Below the pieces are notes generated by a model, which saw only the letters and a list, made by a program, of their open reading frames with translations, searched no databases and was not told where the DNA came from. A DNA stretch of 64,000 bases from Kitasatospora acidiphila (GTDB taxonomy: Bacteria > Actinomycetota > Actinomycetes > Streptomycetales > Streptomycetaceae). Made by a program: the position numbers and the translations under genes. The DNA is taken from the NCBI RefSeq assembly GCF_006636205.1, contig NZ_VIGB01000003.1, forward strand, positions 6,760,501 to 6,824,500, given 5' to 3'. Shown here piece by piece: positions 51,544 through 60,762 of this stretch (positions within the stretch are counted from its first letter, which is position 1; the number at the start of each line of letters is the position of its first letter).

Positions 51544-51944
51544 TCATGCGAGGCACGGACGAATCCGTCGCGAAGATGATGGAGACGCCCTTCGAGGAGA
51601 TGCTCGAGACGGTGGGCCGTTTCAACGAGGAGTTGATCCGGGCGGGCGTGCTCGTCGCCGCCGAGGGCCTGGACGATCCGTCGCAGGGCGTGGTGGTCGA
51701 CTTCAGCGGGGAGACCCCGGTTGTCACCGACGGCCCGTACGGTGAGACGAAGGAGCTGTTCGGCGGCTTCTACGTGCTCGACGTCGCCTCGAAGGAGGAG
51801 GCCGTCGAGTGGGCCAAGCGGCTCCCGTTCTTCCCCGGCTCGAAGGTCGAGGTCCGCCGGGTGCCGGGCATCGAGGAGTTCCCGCAGGACAACGAGTGGA
51901 TCATCAAGGAGCGGGCGTGGCGCGAGCGGACGGGCCAGCTCTGA
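51525..51944 (+). CDS. DGPF/YCII-related protein
   Basis: A 139-aa protein of the YCII/DGPF family: AKYMLIMRGTDESVAK and VVTDGPYGETKELFGGFYVL. Such proteins are usually encoded next to ECF42 sigma factors, as here; their biochemical role is unknown. AAGGAG precedes ATG 51525. It overlaps the sigma gene by 28 bp. Confidence 0.87.
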   Translation: MAKYMLIMRGTDESVAKMMETPFEEMLETVGRFNEELIRAGVLVAAEGLDDPSQGVVVDFSGETPVVTDGPYGETKELFGGFYVLDVASKEEAVEWAKRLPFFPGSKVEVRRVPGIEEFPQDNEWIIKERAWRERTGQL

Positions 51945-53248
51945 CACCCGGGGCCTGCGACGGCCCGCCGATCGCCGAGTCGGCGCGGCGGGCCGTCGAG
52001 GCGGTCTGGCGGATCGAGTCCGCGCGGATCGTCGGCGCGCTGGCCCGCTACACGGGGGACTTCGCGCTCGCCGAGGACGTCGCGCAGGAGGCGCTGGCGG
52101 AGGCACTCGTCTCCTGGTCGCGCGACGGTGCGCCGGCCAACCCGGTGGGCTGGCTGCTGGCGACGGCACGGCGGCGGGCCATCGACGCCTTCCGCCGCAG
52201 GTCGGCGCTGGACGAGCGGTACGCCATGCTCGCCGGCCAACTGGCCGACGGTGAGTTCAGCTCGGGCGCGGTGGCCTCGCGGGGCGGGTCCGACGACCTG
52301 CCGTGGGATCCCGACCGGGTCGACGACGACGTCCTCGCGCTGATGTTCACGGCCTGCCATCCGGTGCTCGCGCCCGAGGCCCGGGTGGCGCTCACGCTGC
52401 GCGTGGTGGGCGGCCTGTCCAGCGAGGAGATCGCCCGGGCGTTCCTGGTGCCCGTGCCGACCGTCCAGGCCCGGATCACCCGGGCCAAGAAGACGATCGC
52501 CGCGGCGCACGTGCCGTTCGAACTGCCGCCGTCCGAGGAGCGGCGGGAGCGGCTCGGCGGTGTCCTGAGCGTCCTGTACGTGATCTTCACGGAGGGCTCG
52601 ACGGCGTCGACCGGCGACCGCCTGCTGCGTACCGACCTCGCGTACGAGGCCGTCCGGTTGGCCCGGATGCTGGCCGCCCTGCTGCCCGGTGAGCCGGAGC
52701 TGTCCGGGCTGCTCGCGCTGTTCGAGCTCACCGCCGCGCGCTTTCCGGCGCGTACCGGGCCGGACGGGGAGGCGGTGCTCCTGGAGGACCAGGACCGGCG
52801 GCTGTGGGACCGCTCCGCGATCCGTCGTGGTCTGGCCGCGCTCGGCCGGGCCGCGGCGGTCGGGCGGGGCCTCGGACCGTACGGTCTGCAGGCCGCGATC
52901 GCCGCCTGCCACGCGGCGGCGCCCTCGGTGGGGGAGACCGACTGGGAGCGGGTCGTGCTCCTCTACGAGGCGCTCGGCCGGGTGGCTCCGTCACCAGTCG
53001 TCGAGCTCAACCGGGCCGTGGCCGTCGCGATGGCGAGCGGACCGCAGCAGGCGCTGTCCATGGTCGACGAACTGGTCGCCTCCGGCCGCCTGTCGGGGTC
53101 GCACCTGCTCCCGAGTGTGCGCGGCGAGCTCCTGGTCCGCCTCGGCCGGACCGCCGAGGCCCGGGCCGAGCTGGAGCTCGCCGCCCGGCTGTGCGGCAAC
53201 GCCCGCGAGCGGTCGGTGCTGCTGCGCAAGGCGGCGGAGCTGGGGTGA
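51917..53248 (+). CDS. ECF42-type RNA polymerase sigma factor with C-terminal extension
   Basis: A 443-aa sigma factor. Region 2: FALAEDVAQEALAEALVSWS; region 4: GLSSEEIARAFLVPVPTVQA then RITRAKKTIA. A C-terminal extension of about 240 residues (DUF6596/TPR-like, with VLYEALGRVAPSPVVELNRA) is the mark of ECF42. GTG 51917 has AGGAG about six bases upstream and lies inside the DGPF gene end. No anti-sigma gene is adjacent, as is usual for this group. Confidence 0.88.
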   Translation: MARADGPALTPGACDGPPIAESARRAVEAVWRIESARIVGALARYTGDFALAEDVAQEALAEALVSWSRDGAPANPVGWLLATARRRAIDAFRRRSALDERYAMLAGQLADGEFSSGAVASRGGSDDLPWDPDRVDDDVLALMFTACHPVLAPEARVALTLRVVGGLSSEEIARAFLVPVPTVQARITRAKKTIAAAHVPFELPPSEERRERLGGVLSVLYVIFTEGSTASTGDRLLRTDLAYEAVRLARMLAALLPGEPELSGLLALFELTAARFPARTGPDGEAVLLEDQDRRLWDRSAIRRGLAALGRAAAVGRGLGPYGLQAAIAACHAAAPSVGETDWERVVLLYEALGRVAPSPVVELNRAVAVAMASGPQQALSMVDELVASGRLSGSHLLPSVRGELLVRLGRTAEARAELELAARLCGNARERSVLLRKAAELG

Positions 53249-53402
53249 CGGCCTGACGTCTGGCGCCTGGCGTCTGACGCCTGACGCTTGATCAGGACGA
53301 GGCGCTGGAGCGGGAACTGTGGCGGCGGTTTCGTGGTTGGCGGGAGTGGACCAGGCCGTGCCGCCCAGAGGCGGGGCCACCCCTCGACGGAGAGTGAACG
53401 CC

Positions 53403-54551
53403 GTGCCTTCCAGCTCCAGTTCCAGTTCCAGTTCCACGAACTCGACCGCGCGTGCCACGAGTGTGCTGGCCCGCCCCTTCACCCTGGGCGGCCTCACGCT
53501 CCGGAATCGCATCGTGATGGCGCCGATGACCCGCGAGTTCTCGCCCGGCGGGGTGCCGGGCGCCGATGTGGCGGAGTACTACGCCCGCCGGGCGGCAGGC
53601 GGGGCGGGCCTGATCGTCACCGAGGGGACGTACATCGGCCACGACTCGGCGGGGACCAGCGACCGCGTCCCCCGGTTCCACGGCGAGGACGCGCTCGCCG
53701 GCTGGAGCGAGGTGGCGCAGGCGGTCCACCGTGCGGGCGGGAAGATCGTGCCGCAGCTGTGGCACGTGGGCATGGCGCGCGCCGCCGGTGCGCCGCCCGT
53801 CCCGCAGGCTCCGCAGCTCGGCCCCTCGGGGATCTCCATCGACGGCTCGGCGGCGGGCAAGGCGATGACCTCGCAGGACGTCGACGACGTGATCGCGGCC
53901 TTCGCCGCCGGCGCGGCCGCCGCCGAAGCCCGCGGCTTCGACGGCGTCGAACTGCACGGGGCGCACGGCTACCTCATCGACCAGTTCCTGTGGGCCCGGA
54001 CGAACCAGCGCAGCGACGGCTACGGTGGCGACACCGCCTCCCGGGCCCGGTTCGCCGCCGAGATCGTGGCCGCCTGCCGCCAGGCCGTATCGCCGGACTT
54101 CCCGATCATCTTCCGGTTCTCCCAGTGGAAGATGGGCGCCTACGAGGCGAAGATCGCCGAATCGCCGCAGGAGCTCGACGCGCTCCTCACCCCACTCGCC
54201 GAGGCGGGCGCCGACGCCTTCCACTGCTCGACCCGCCGGTTCTGGCTGCCGGAGTTCGACGGCTCGGACCTCAACCTCGCGGGCTGGGCGAAGAAGGTCT
54301 CCGGCAAGGCGACGATCAGCGTCGGCTCGGTCGGCCTCGACGTCGACTTCACCAAGGCGCTGTTCCAGGGTGAGCGCTCCAGCGCCACGGACATCGCGGC
54401 ACTGCTGGACCGGCTGGAGCGCGACGAGTTCGACCTCGTCGCGGTCGGCCGCTCCATGCTGGGCGACCCCGAGTGGGCCGCGAAGATCCTCAGCGGCCGC
54501 GCCGACGAGCTCAAGCCCTTCGACCTGCGGGCACTCGGCACCCTGTACTGA
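53403..54551 (+). CDS. NADH:flavin oxidoreductase, Old Yellow Enzyme family
   Basis: A 382-aa FMN TIM-barrel reductase. LRNRIVMAPMTREFSPGG, KIVPQLWHVGM, VELHGAHGYLIDQFLW and TNQRSDGYGGDTASRARF mark the fold; WFEHQ-type His is in HGAHG. The N-terminus begins with nine consecutive serines from a hexamer repeat (53409-53438). GTG 53403 is chosen because GGAGAG lies upstream. Substrate: an activated alkene or unknown. Confidence 0.85.
   Translation: MPSSSSSSSSSTNSTARATSVLARPFTLGGLTLRNRIVMAPMTREFSPGGVPGADVAEYYARRAAGGAGLIVTEGTYIGHDSAGTSDRVPRFHGEDALAGWSEVAQAVHRAGGKIVPQLWHVGMARAAGAPPVPQAPQLGPSGISIDGSAAGKAMTSQDVDDVIAAFAAGAAAAEARGFDGVELHGAHGYLIDQFLWARTNQRSDGYGGDTASRARFAAEIVAACRQAVSPDFPIIFRFSQWKMGAYEAKIAESPQELDALLTPLAEAGADAFHCSTRRFWLPEFDGSDLNLAGWAKKVSGKATISVGSVGLDVDFTKALFQGERSSATDIAALLDRLERDEFDLVAVGRSMLGDPEWAAKILSGRADELKPFDLRALGTLY
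53409..53438. repeat. hexamer microsatellite encoding polyserine
   Basis: TCCAGC then three TCCAGT and TCCACG, five 6-base units inside the OYE gene. In-frame, so copy change alters only the serine run. Confidence 0.8.
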
Positions 54552-54627
54552 GTCGACGGTCCCGGTCCGCGTCGGCTACGTCCCCACCCCACTCGGCCAG
54601 TTCGGCGCCTCGACGACGGTTGCGGTG

Positions 54628-55272
54628 CTATGGCGAGACCAAGCCGGTCTCGTACGCCGTGATCACCAGATGCACCCGGTCCCGCACCCCCAACTTCGTC
54701 ATCAACCGGGCCACGTGGATCTTCGCGGTGCCCGGCGCGATGCCCAGTCGCGTCGCGATCTCCTGGTTGGACAAGCCGCGCCCGACGAGCGTCAGCACCT
54801 CGCACTCCCGCTCGGTGATGGCGTCCAGCCGTGGCCCGTGCCTTCGGCGCCGCCCCGCGAACTCCTCGATCAACTGCCGCGTCACGCTCGGCGCGATCAG
54901 GCCGTCGCCCGCCGCGACCAGCCGGATCGCACCGAGCAGCTCCGGCACCGGCATGTCCTTCACCAGGAATCCGCTGGCCCCGGCTCGCAGCGAACCGAAC
55001 ACGTTCTCGTCGTCGTCGAACGTGGTCAGGACCAGCACTCGGGTGTCGGTCGCCTGACTCGTGATCAGCCGGGTTGCCTCGATGCCGTCGACGCCCGGCA
55101 TCCGGAGATCCATCAGCACCACATCCGGTGCGAGTTCACGCACCACCCGCACCGCCTCCGCGCCGGTGCCAGCCTCGCCCACCACCTCCAGGTCCGGCGT
55201 CCGCGAGATCGCCAACTTCAGGCCCGCGCGGACCAGTTCCTGATCGTCCACCAGGACCGTCCGCACCCTCAT
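54628..55272 (-). CDS. NarL/FixJ-type response regulator
   Basis: A 214-aa regulator. Receiver: VDDQELV, Asp in VVLMDLRMPGVDG, Lys in GFLVKDMPV. LuxR-type HTH: ITERECEVLTLVGRGLSNQE then GIAPGTAKIHVARLMTKLG. The ATG overlaps the kinase stop by 4 bp. Its target is likely the divergent ABC transporter. Confidence 0.92.
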   Translation of the reverse strand: MRVRTVLVDDQELVRAGLKLAISRTPDLEVVGEAGTGAEAVRVVRELAPDVVLMDLRMPGVDGIEATRLITSQATDTRVLVLTTFDDDENVFGSLRAGASGFLVKDMPVPELLGAIRLVAAGDGLIAPSVTRQLIEEFAGRRRRHGPRLDAITERECEVLTLVGRGLSNQEIATRLGIAPGTAKIHVARLMTKLGVRDRVHLVITAYETGLVSP

Positions 55273-56381
55273 ACCGGCAGCCTCGCGCTCACCCGGAAGC
55301 CGCCCTCCGGCCGCACCTCCGCGCTGAACCGGCCCGCCAGCAGCTCGACCCGCTCGCGCATCCCCGCGATGCCGTAGCCGCCGCCGTCCCCGTCCCCATC
55401 CCCGGAAGGCGCCCCGCCCCGCCCGTCGTCCAGCACCTCGATCGCCAACTCCGCCTCCCCGTAGTCCACCGACACCCAGCAGCGCCGCGTGTTCGCGTGC
55501 CGCACCACGTTGGTCACCGACTCCTGCACGATCCGGAAGGCGGAGAGCTCGACCTCCGGCGCCAGCGCCCGCCGCCGGCCCTGCCAGCGCACGTCCACCC
55601 GCACACCGGACTGCGCCGCGGTCTTCGCCAGCCGGTCCAGGTCCGCCAACCCCGTTGCCGGGCCGGCCTCGTCATGCCGCAGCGTGCCGAGCATCCGACG
55701 CAACCCGGCCAGCGTCTGCCGGCTGGTCGCCTCGATCACGCCCAGTGCCTTGTCGACCTCCGCCGGGTCGTCCCCGGCCAGCCGGGCCGCCCCGGACTGG
55801 ATCGCGATCACGCCGATGCTGTGGGCCACCTCGTCGTGCAACTCCCGTGCGATCCGCAGCCGTTCGCCCTGGACGGCCTGGACGCGCAGACTCTGCGCGT
55901 ACTGGCGGCGCTGCCGCAGCGAGTTGCCGATCGCCCAGGAGACCACCGTGGCCGAGGCGATCGGAATCGCCGTGTGCGGCGGCGCCAACCAGGTGCCCGT
56001 GGCTCCGCGCCAGCCGCACACCTCCACGGCCAGCGCTCCCAGGACCAGCGCGGCCGTGCGCAGTCGGAGCGGGGTGATGGCCGCGATGTGGAGCAGCAGG
56101 AGGTCGGTGATCCCGAGGAAGAGCGGCCAAGGCGACCGCCCGAGCGCCACGGTGACCAACGAGGCGGTCAACACCACGCCCAGCACCGGCTCCGGCCACC
56201 GGCGGGCGAATCCAAGCGGCGCAGCCATCACGCACGACAGCACCGTCCAGAGCCACCCCGCCCCCCGGAACGCCGCCGGTTGCCGGACGGCGATCTCCAC
56301 GGCGAGCGCGGCGGCCGCACACCACAGGAGCGCGCTCCACGCCCAGAACGGGACGCGTTCGAGCAGCGGGGGACGCGGCAT
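55269..56381 (-). CDS. sensor histidine kinase (HisKA_3 type)
   Basis: A 370-aa membrane kinase with about four hydrophobic segments in the first 150 residues (AWSALLWCAAAALAVEIAV). The phospho-acceptor motif is GERLRIARELHDEVAHSIGV, N box SAFRIVQESVTNVVRHANT, G box GGGYGIAGMRERVELLAGRF. ATG 56381; GTG 56393 is a possible alternative. No large extracellular domain, so it probably senses at or in the membrane. Confidence 0.88.
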   Translation of the reverse strand: MPRPPLLERVPFWAWSALLWCAAAALAVEIAVRQPAAFRGAGWLWTVLSCVMAAPLGFARRWPEPVLGVVLTASLVTVALGRSPWPLFLGITDLLLLHIAAITPLRLRTAALVLGALAVEVCGWRGATGTWLAPPHTAIPIASATVVSWAIGNSLRQRRQYAQSLRVQAVQGERLRIARELHDEVAHSIGVIAIQSGAARLAGDDPAEVDKALGVIEATSRQTLAGLRRMLGTLRHDEAGPATGLADLDRLAKTAAQSGVRVDVRWQGRRRALAPEVELSAFRIVQESVTNVVRHANTRRCWVSVDYGEAELAIEVLDDGRGGAPSGDGDGDGGGYGIAGMRERVELLAGRFSAEVRPEGGFRVSARLPV

Positions 56382-56440
56382 GGTTCGATCCACGCCGCTG
56401 ATCGTAGCCACCCGCCCGGCGACCGCCATCGGCGCGCAGA

Positions 56441-56460
56441 CGTATGCCCGCGGGCATACG
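56441..56460. promoter_or_regulatory. perfect 20-bp palindrome between kinase and ABC transporter genes
   Basis: CGTATGCCCG followed immediately by CGGGCATACG. It lies in the 174-base divergent gap, 60 bases from the kinase start and 96 from the ABC gene; a likely response-regulator site. Confidence 0.75.
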
Positions 56461-56555
56461 CCGGGCCCGCAAGATCGGCTCCGCGCGGGACGCCGACCCG
56501 CCCTGCAGCGCGGGACCTTGGAGGCACAACCCGTCAACTCCCAACAGGAGCACTT

Positions 56556-57305
56556 GTGCACCCGAGCACGTCCGCCGCCCGGTCGGTCGGCCTGAACAAG
56601 GTCTACGGCGCGGGGGAGACCAGGGTGGTCGCCCTGGACAACGTCAGCGTCGAGTTCCGGCACGGCGAGTTCGCCGCGATCATGGGCCCCTCCGGCTCCG
56701 GCAAGTCCACCCTGATGTACTGCATGGCCGGCCTGGACTCGGTCAGTTCCGGCTCCGCCGCCATCGGCGAAACCGAGATCACCACTCTCAAGGAGGCGCA
56801 GCTGACCCGCCTGCGCCGGGACCGGATCGGCTTCGTCTTCCAGGCCTTCAACCTGCTGCCGACCCTGACCGCGCTGGAGAACATCACGCTGCCGCTGGAC
56901 ATCGCCGGTCGCGAGCCCGACCAGGAGTGGCTGGCCAAGGTGGTGGCGGCCGTCGGCCTGGGCGAGCGGCTGGAGCACCGGCCGAGCCAGCTGTCCGGCG
57001 GCCAGCAGCAGCGCGTGGCGGTGGCCAGGGCGCTCGCCACCCGACCCGAGATCATCTTCGCCGATGAACCCACCGGCAACCTGGACTCCCGCTCCGGTGC
57101 CGAGATCCTCACCTTCCTGCGCAACTCGGTCCGCGAACTCGGCCAGACCGTTGTGATGGTCACCCACGACCCGGTCGCGGCGGGCTACGCGGACCGGGTG
57201 GTCTTCCTGGCCGACGGCCGGGTCGTCGACGAGCTGACCGCACCGACGGCCGACGCCGTGCTGGACCGGATGCGCCGCTTCGAGGCGAAGGGCCGGACCA
57301 GCTGA
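56556..57305 (+). CDS. ABC transporter ATP-binding protein (MacB/LolD type)
   Basis: A 249-aa ATPase. Walker A GPSGSGKST, Q-loop in FVFQAFNLLPTLTALENI, signature LSGGQQQRVAVARAL, Walker B IIFADEPTGNLDS and the His switch in VMVTHDPVAAG. GTG 56556 has CAGGAG just upstream. Works with the permease encoded next; the stop and its ATG share one base (TGATG). Confidence 0.92.
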   Translation: MHPSTSAARSVGLNKVYGAGETRVVALDNVSVEFRHGEFAAIMGPSGSGKSTLMYCMAGLDSVSSGSAAIGETEITTLKEAQLTRLRRDRIGFVFQAFNLLPTLTALENITLPLDIAGREPDQEWLAKVVAAVGLGERLEHRPSQLSGGQQQRVAVARALATRPEIIFADEPTGNLDSRSGAEILTFLRNSVRELGQTVVMVTHDPVAAGYADRVVFLADGRVVDELTAPTADAVLDRMRRFEAKGRTS

Positions 57306-59854
57306 TGTACCGCATCGCACTGCGCAATGTGCTCGCGCACAAGGGCCGGCTGCTGATGACCGCGCTGGCCGTGCTGCTCAGCACCGCCTTCGTGGCCGGC
57401 ACCATGATCTTCGCCGACTCGGTCGGGGCCTCCTTCAAGAACAGCATCTCGGTGAGCTACACGGGCATTGCGGTCCAGGTCACCGACACCGCCACCGGTC
57501 CGGGCTCGGGACCGAAGGACCGCATCGGCGCAACCGCCCCGCTCACCGACGCCACCCTGCGGGCGCTGGCCGACCTGCCGGGCACCGCGACCGCACGCGG
57601 CATCGTCACCGGGTTCGCCGGACTCGCCGATCCGCACGGCGGCCTGATCGGCCGTCGGGGCGACACCTACGGCACCAACTGGTCGCCGGGGCCGGGCGGT
57701 CTGGACGCCAGGTACCCGATGCTCCAGGGCGCCGGGCCGACCGACGCGCACGGCATCGCCATCGACCGGACGACGGCCGCCAAGCAGCACTTCAAGGTCG
57801 GCGACACCCTCCGGCTGGCCGTCACCGGCCCGGTCACGCAGGTGACGGTGACCGGGATCTTCAGCACCGACGACCCCGAAGTGACGGCGGGCGGCTCCCT
57901 GGTGCTCCTCGACACCGGCACCGCGCAGCTCTACTACGGCCAACCGGGCCGGTACGGGGCCATCGCGCTCACCGCCAAACCCGGCATCAGCGAGGACCAG
58001 TTGGCCGCCCAGGCCGCCCGCGCGGTTCCGCACGGCCGCAACATCAAGACCGAGACCGTCAGCCAACTCCGCTCCGACCAGAGCACGTTGGTGGAGAAAG
58101 CGAGCAAAACCCTGGAGATCGTGCTGCTCTGCTTCGCAGGAATCGCGCTCTTCGTCGGGATCTTCCTGATCGCCAACACCTTCAGCATGCTGATCGCCCA
58201 GCGCACCCGGGAGTTGGCGCTGCTGCGGGCGCTCGGTGCGAGCCGGCGCCAGGTGCGCCGCTCGGTGCTGATCGAGGCGCTGCTGGTGGGCGGCGCTACC
58301 TCGGCACTGGGCCTGCTGCTCGGCATCGGCGTCGGCAGTGTGGGATCCTGGGGCAGCCAGGTGATGACCGGCACGCTGGTGGTCTCGCCCACGACCGTGC
58401 TGACCACCCTGCTCACCGGTGTGCTGGTGACCGTGGTCTCCGCCCTGCTGCCGGCCGTGCGGGCCTCCCGGGTCGCCCCGGTGGCCGCGCTCAACGGCAT
58501 CGAGGCGCCGGCCACCCAGCGCAGCCTGGTGCTGCGCAACGGCGTCGGCCTGGCACTGGCCGGGCTCGGACTGACGGCCCTACTGCTAGGGAGCGCCTGG
58601 CACGGCAGGAATGCGTTGTACCTGGTTGCGCTGGGTGCGGTGGTGTTGATGATCGGCGTGCTGGTGCTGACGCCGCTGCTCTCCCGACCGGCGATCGCGC
58701 TGGTCGGGCCGCTCTGCGGACGGCTGTTCGGGATCAGCGGCCGACTGGCCCGGCGGAACGCGGTGCGCAACCCCCGCCGCACCGCCGCCACCGCCTCCGC
58801 GCTCACCATCGGGATCGCCCTGATCAGCGGGCTGACGGTGATCGGCGGCTCGATGACCAGCGCCATCGACCAGCAGGTGACCGAGGGCATGCGAGCCGAC
58901 TACCGGGTCAACGCGTCGTTCGGCCAGCCGCTTTCGCCCGCCGCCCTCGCCGCGGTCGCCTCGGCGCCCGGGGTCGCGGCCACCGAGCCGTTGGACGCGG
59001 AGATGCTGAAACTGCCGGGCGGAGGCTCCGACCCGCTGGCGGTCACCGGGGTGGACCCGGCAGGGCTGGACCGGCAGATGGTTCCCAAGATGGTGAGCGG
59101 ATCGACGGCGGCCCTCGGGCAGGGGCAGCTGCTGGTCGAGCAGGCCTCCGCGAGCCGGTCCGGCTGGACGGTCGGCAGCAGCCTCCATGTGGTCTACCCG
59201 GACGGCACACCAGGGGAGTTGACGATCGGCGGCATCTACCGGACCTCCGACCTGGAGGGTCCGAGCCTGGTGAGCGAGGCGGTGCTGAGCCCGCACCTCG
59301 CGCAGCCGTCCTATGCCGCCGTGCTGGTGAGGGGCACGGGCGGAGCCACCGCGCAGCTGCAGCAGGCTCTGCGGGACGCCACCGGCGACAATCCGCTGAT
59401 CCAGGTGCAGTCCCGCCACGACCTCCAAGAAGCGTACGCCTCGCGGATGTCCCTGCTGATCGATGTGATGTACGGGCTGCTGGGGATGGCCGTGGTGATC
59501 GCCGTGCTGGGCGTGGTCAACACGCTGACCATGTCGGTCTTCGAGCGCCGCCGCGAGATCGGCCTGCTCCGGGCCGTCGGCCTGGACCGGCGCGGGATCC
59601 GGCGGATGCTACGGCTGGAGTCGGTGGCCATCGGTACCTTCGGTGCGGTGCTCGGCATCACGATGGGTGTGCTGATGGCCTGGGTGGTGGTGCGGATGTC
59701 CAAGGACGCGGTGAGCGATCTGACCACCGTGGTGCCGTACGGCCGGCTCGCCGCCTACGTCCTCGGCGCGGGCGCGGTGAGCCTGCTGGCGGCCCTCTGG
59801 CCGGCCCGGCAGGCGACCCGGCCGAGCGTCCTCGACGGGATCGCGACCGACTGA
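57305..59854 (+). CDS. FtsX-like ABC permease (MacB type, duplicated)
   Basis: An 849-aa membrane protein with two FtsX domains. The first starts MYRIALRNVLAHKGRLLMTA, the second NAVRNPRRTAATASALTIGI; each has a large extracellular domain followed by three helices (IALFVGIFLIANTFSMLIAQ; GLLGMAVVIAVLGVVNTLTM). Such transporters export peptides or lipoproteins, or act in resistance to antimicrobial peptides. The nearby two-component system probably controls it. Confidence 0.9.
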   Translation: MYRIALRNVLAHKGRLLMTALAVLLSTAFVAGTMIFADSVGASFKNSISVSYTGIAVQVTDTATGPGSGPKDRIGATAPLTDATLRALADLPGTATARGIVTGFAGLADPHGGLIGRRGDTYGTNWSPGPGGLDARYPMLQGAGPTDAHGIAIDRTTAAKQHFKVGDTLRLAVTGPVTQVTVTGIFSTDDPEVTAGGSLVLLDTGTAQLYYGQPGRYGAIALTAKPGISEDQLAAQAARAVPHGRNIKTETVSQLRSDQSTLVEKASKTLEIVLLCFAGIALFVGIFLIANTFSMLIAQRTRELALLRALGASRRQVRRSVLIEALLVGGATSALGLLLGIGVGSVGSWGSQVMTGTLVVSPTTVLTTLLTGVLVTVVSALLPAVRASRVAPVAALNGIEAPATQRSLVLRNGVGLALAGLGLTALLLGSAWHGRNALYLVALGAVVLMIGVLVLTPLLSRPAIALVGPLCGRLFGISGRLARRNAVRNPRRTAATASALTIGIALISGLTVIGGSMTSAIDQQVTEGMRADYRVNASFGQPLSPAALAAVASAPGVAATEPLDAEMLKLPGGGSDPLAVTGVDPAGLDRQMVPKMVSGSTAALGQGQLLVEQASASRSGWTVGSSLHVVYPDGTPGELTIGGIYRTSDLEGPSLVSEAVLSPHLAQPSYAAVLVRGTGGATAQLQQALRDATGDNPLIQVQSRHDLQEAYASRMSLLIDVMYGLLGMAVVIAVLGVVNTLTMSVFERRREIGLLRAVGLDRRGIRRMLRLESVAIGTFGAVLGITMGVLMAWVVVRMSKDAVSDLTTVVPYGRLAAYVLGAGAVSLLAALWPARQATRPSVLDGIATD

Positions 59855-59924
59855 CGGGGCGTCGGCTTGCACGTCGTCAGTCACTGGACTTCGGGGGACG
59901 TCTGCGACCGGGCCGCCCGCCGGG

Positions 59925-60698
59925 CTACGGGTGCGCGGCGGGTGCGGCACCGCTGCTGCGCATGCCGAGCCGGCGGGCCAGCTCGTCCTCACCGGCCGAA
60001 GTCAGGTGCAGAGCACGGGTATTGGCTGCCCGGGTGATCCATCCGGCGGTGCTGAAGACATCGAGCAGGTCCGCGCCGAGACGCCCGGCCAGGTGGTGCC
60101 GTTGCTCGGTCCAGTCCAGGCAGAAGCTCAGCAGCGGGCGCTCCTGATCGTCGGCGAGGTGGCTCTCCGGCACCCCGAGGCCGGTCAGCACCGGTATCGC
60201 GGCCGGGCCGAGCCGATACGGGTGCTCCGACTCCGCGGTCTGATCGGCAGTCGGCTCGGTGCCACCCACGGGGACCAGCGCGCCGCTGTTCAGCAGGGCC
60301 TCGGTGATGGTGACCCCGAGCAGCCCGGCGGTGTGGTCGTAGCAGACGCGAGCCCGCCGCAGCGCCGCACTGCGGCTGCTGGCGCGGAGCGTCCGCGCCA
60401 CCGGCTGGGCAGGGGCGAGCGCGGCCAGGCTCTCCATCAGCTCGGCGATCCGGCGGTCGGCGAGCTCGTAGTAGCGGTTCCGCCCCGACGGCCGGACGGT
60501 GATCAGCCCGGCCCGGCTGAGCCGGTTCAGCTGGGTGCTGGCGGCCTGGGGAGTGACGCCCGCGTGCTCCGCCAGCACGCTCGCGGGCAGGCTGCCGCCT
60601 CCGGCGAGCGCCATGAGGATGCGGGCACGGGTGCCGTTGGCGAACAAGCCCGCCACCCGGGCGATGTCGGGTTCGCCGGTGCGCGCGGGGGAGGTCAT
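59925..60698 (-). CDS. ArsR-type winged-helix regulator
   Basis: A 257-aa regulator. The N-terminal winged helix: FANGTRARILMALAGGGSLP, AEHAGVTPQAASTQLNRLSR and wing PSGRNRYYELADRR. A 170-residue C-terminal domain follows with RVCYDHTAGLLGVTITEALL and FCLDWTEQRHHLAGRLGADL, probably ligand-sensing. Divergent from an MFS gene with only 64 bases between starts, so it likely regulates that exporter. Confidence 0.82.
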   Translation of the reverse strand: MTSPARTGEPDIARVAGLFANGTRARILMALAGGGSLPASVLAEHAGVTPQAASTQLNRLSRAGLITVRPSGRNRYYELADRRIAELMESLAALAPAQPVARTLRASSRSAALRRARVCYDHTAGLLGVTITEALLNSGALVPVGGTEPTADQTAESEHPYRLGPAAIPVLTGLGVPESHLADDQERPLLSFCLDWTEQRHHLAGRLGADLLDVFSTAGWITRAANTRALHLTSAGEDELARRLGMRSSGAAPAAHP

Positions 60699-60762
60699 GC
60701 GGTCATTGTCACCCGGGCACACTTCCACCGGCATGGAGGTGATTCGCTGCCATGGTCGGGGC

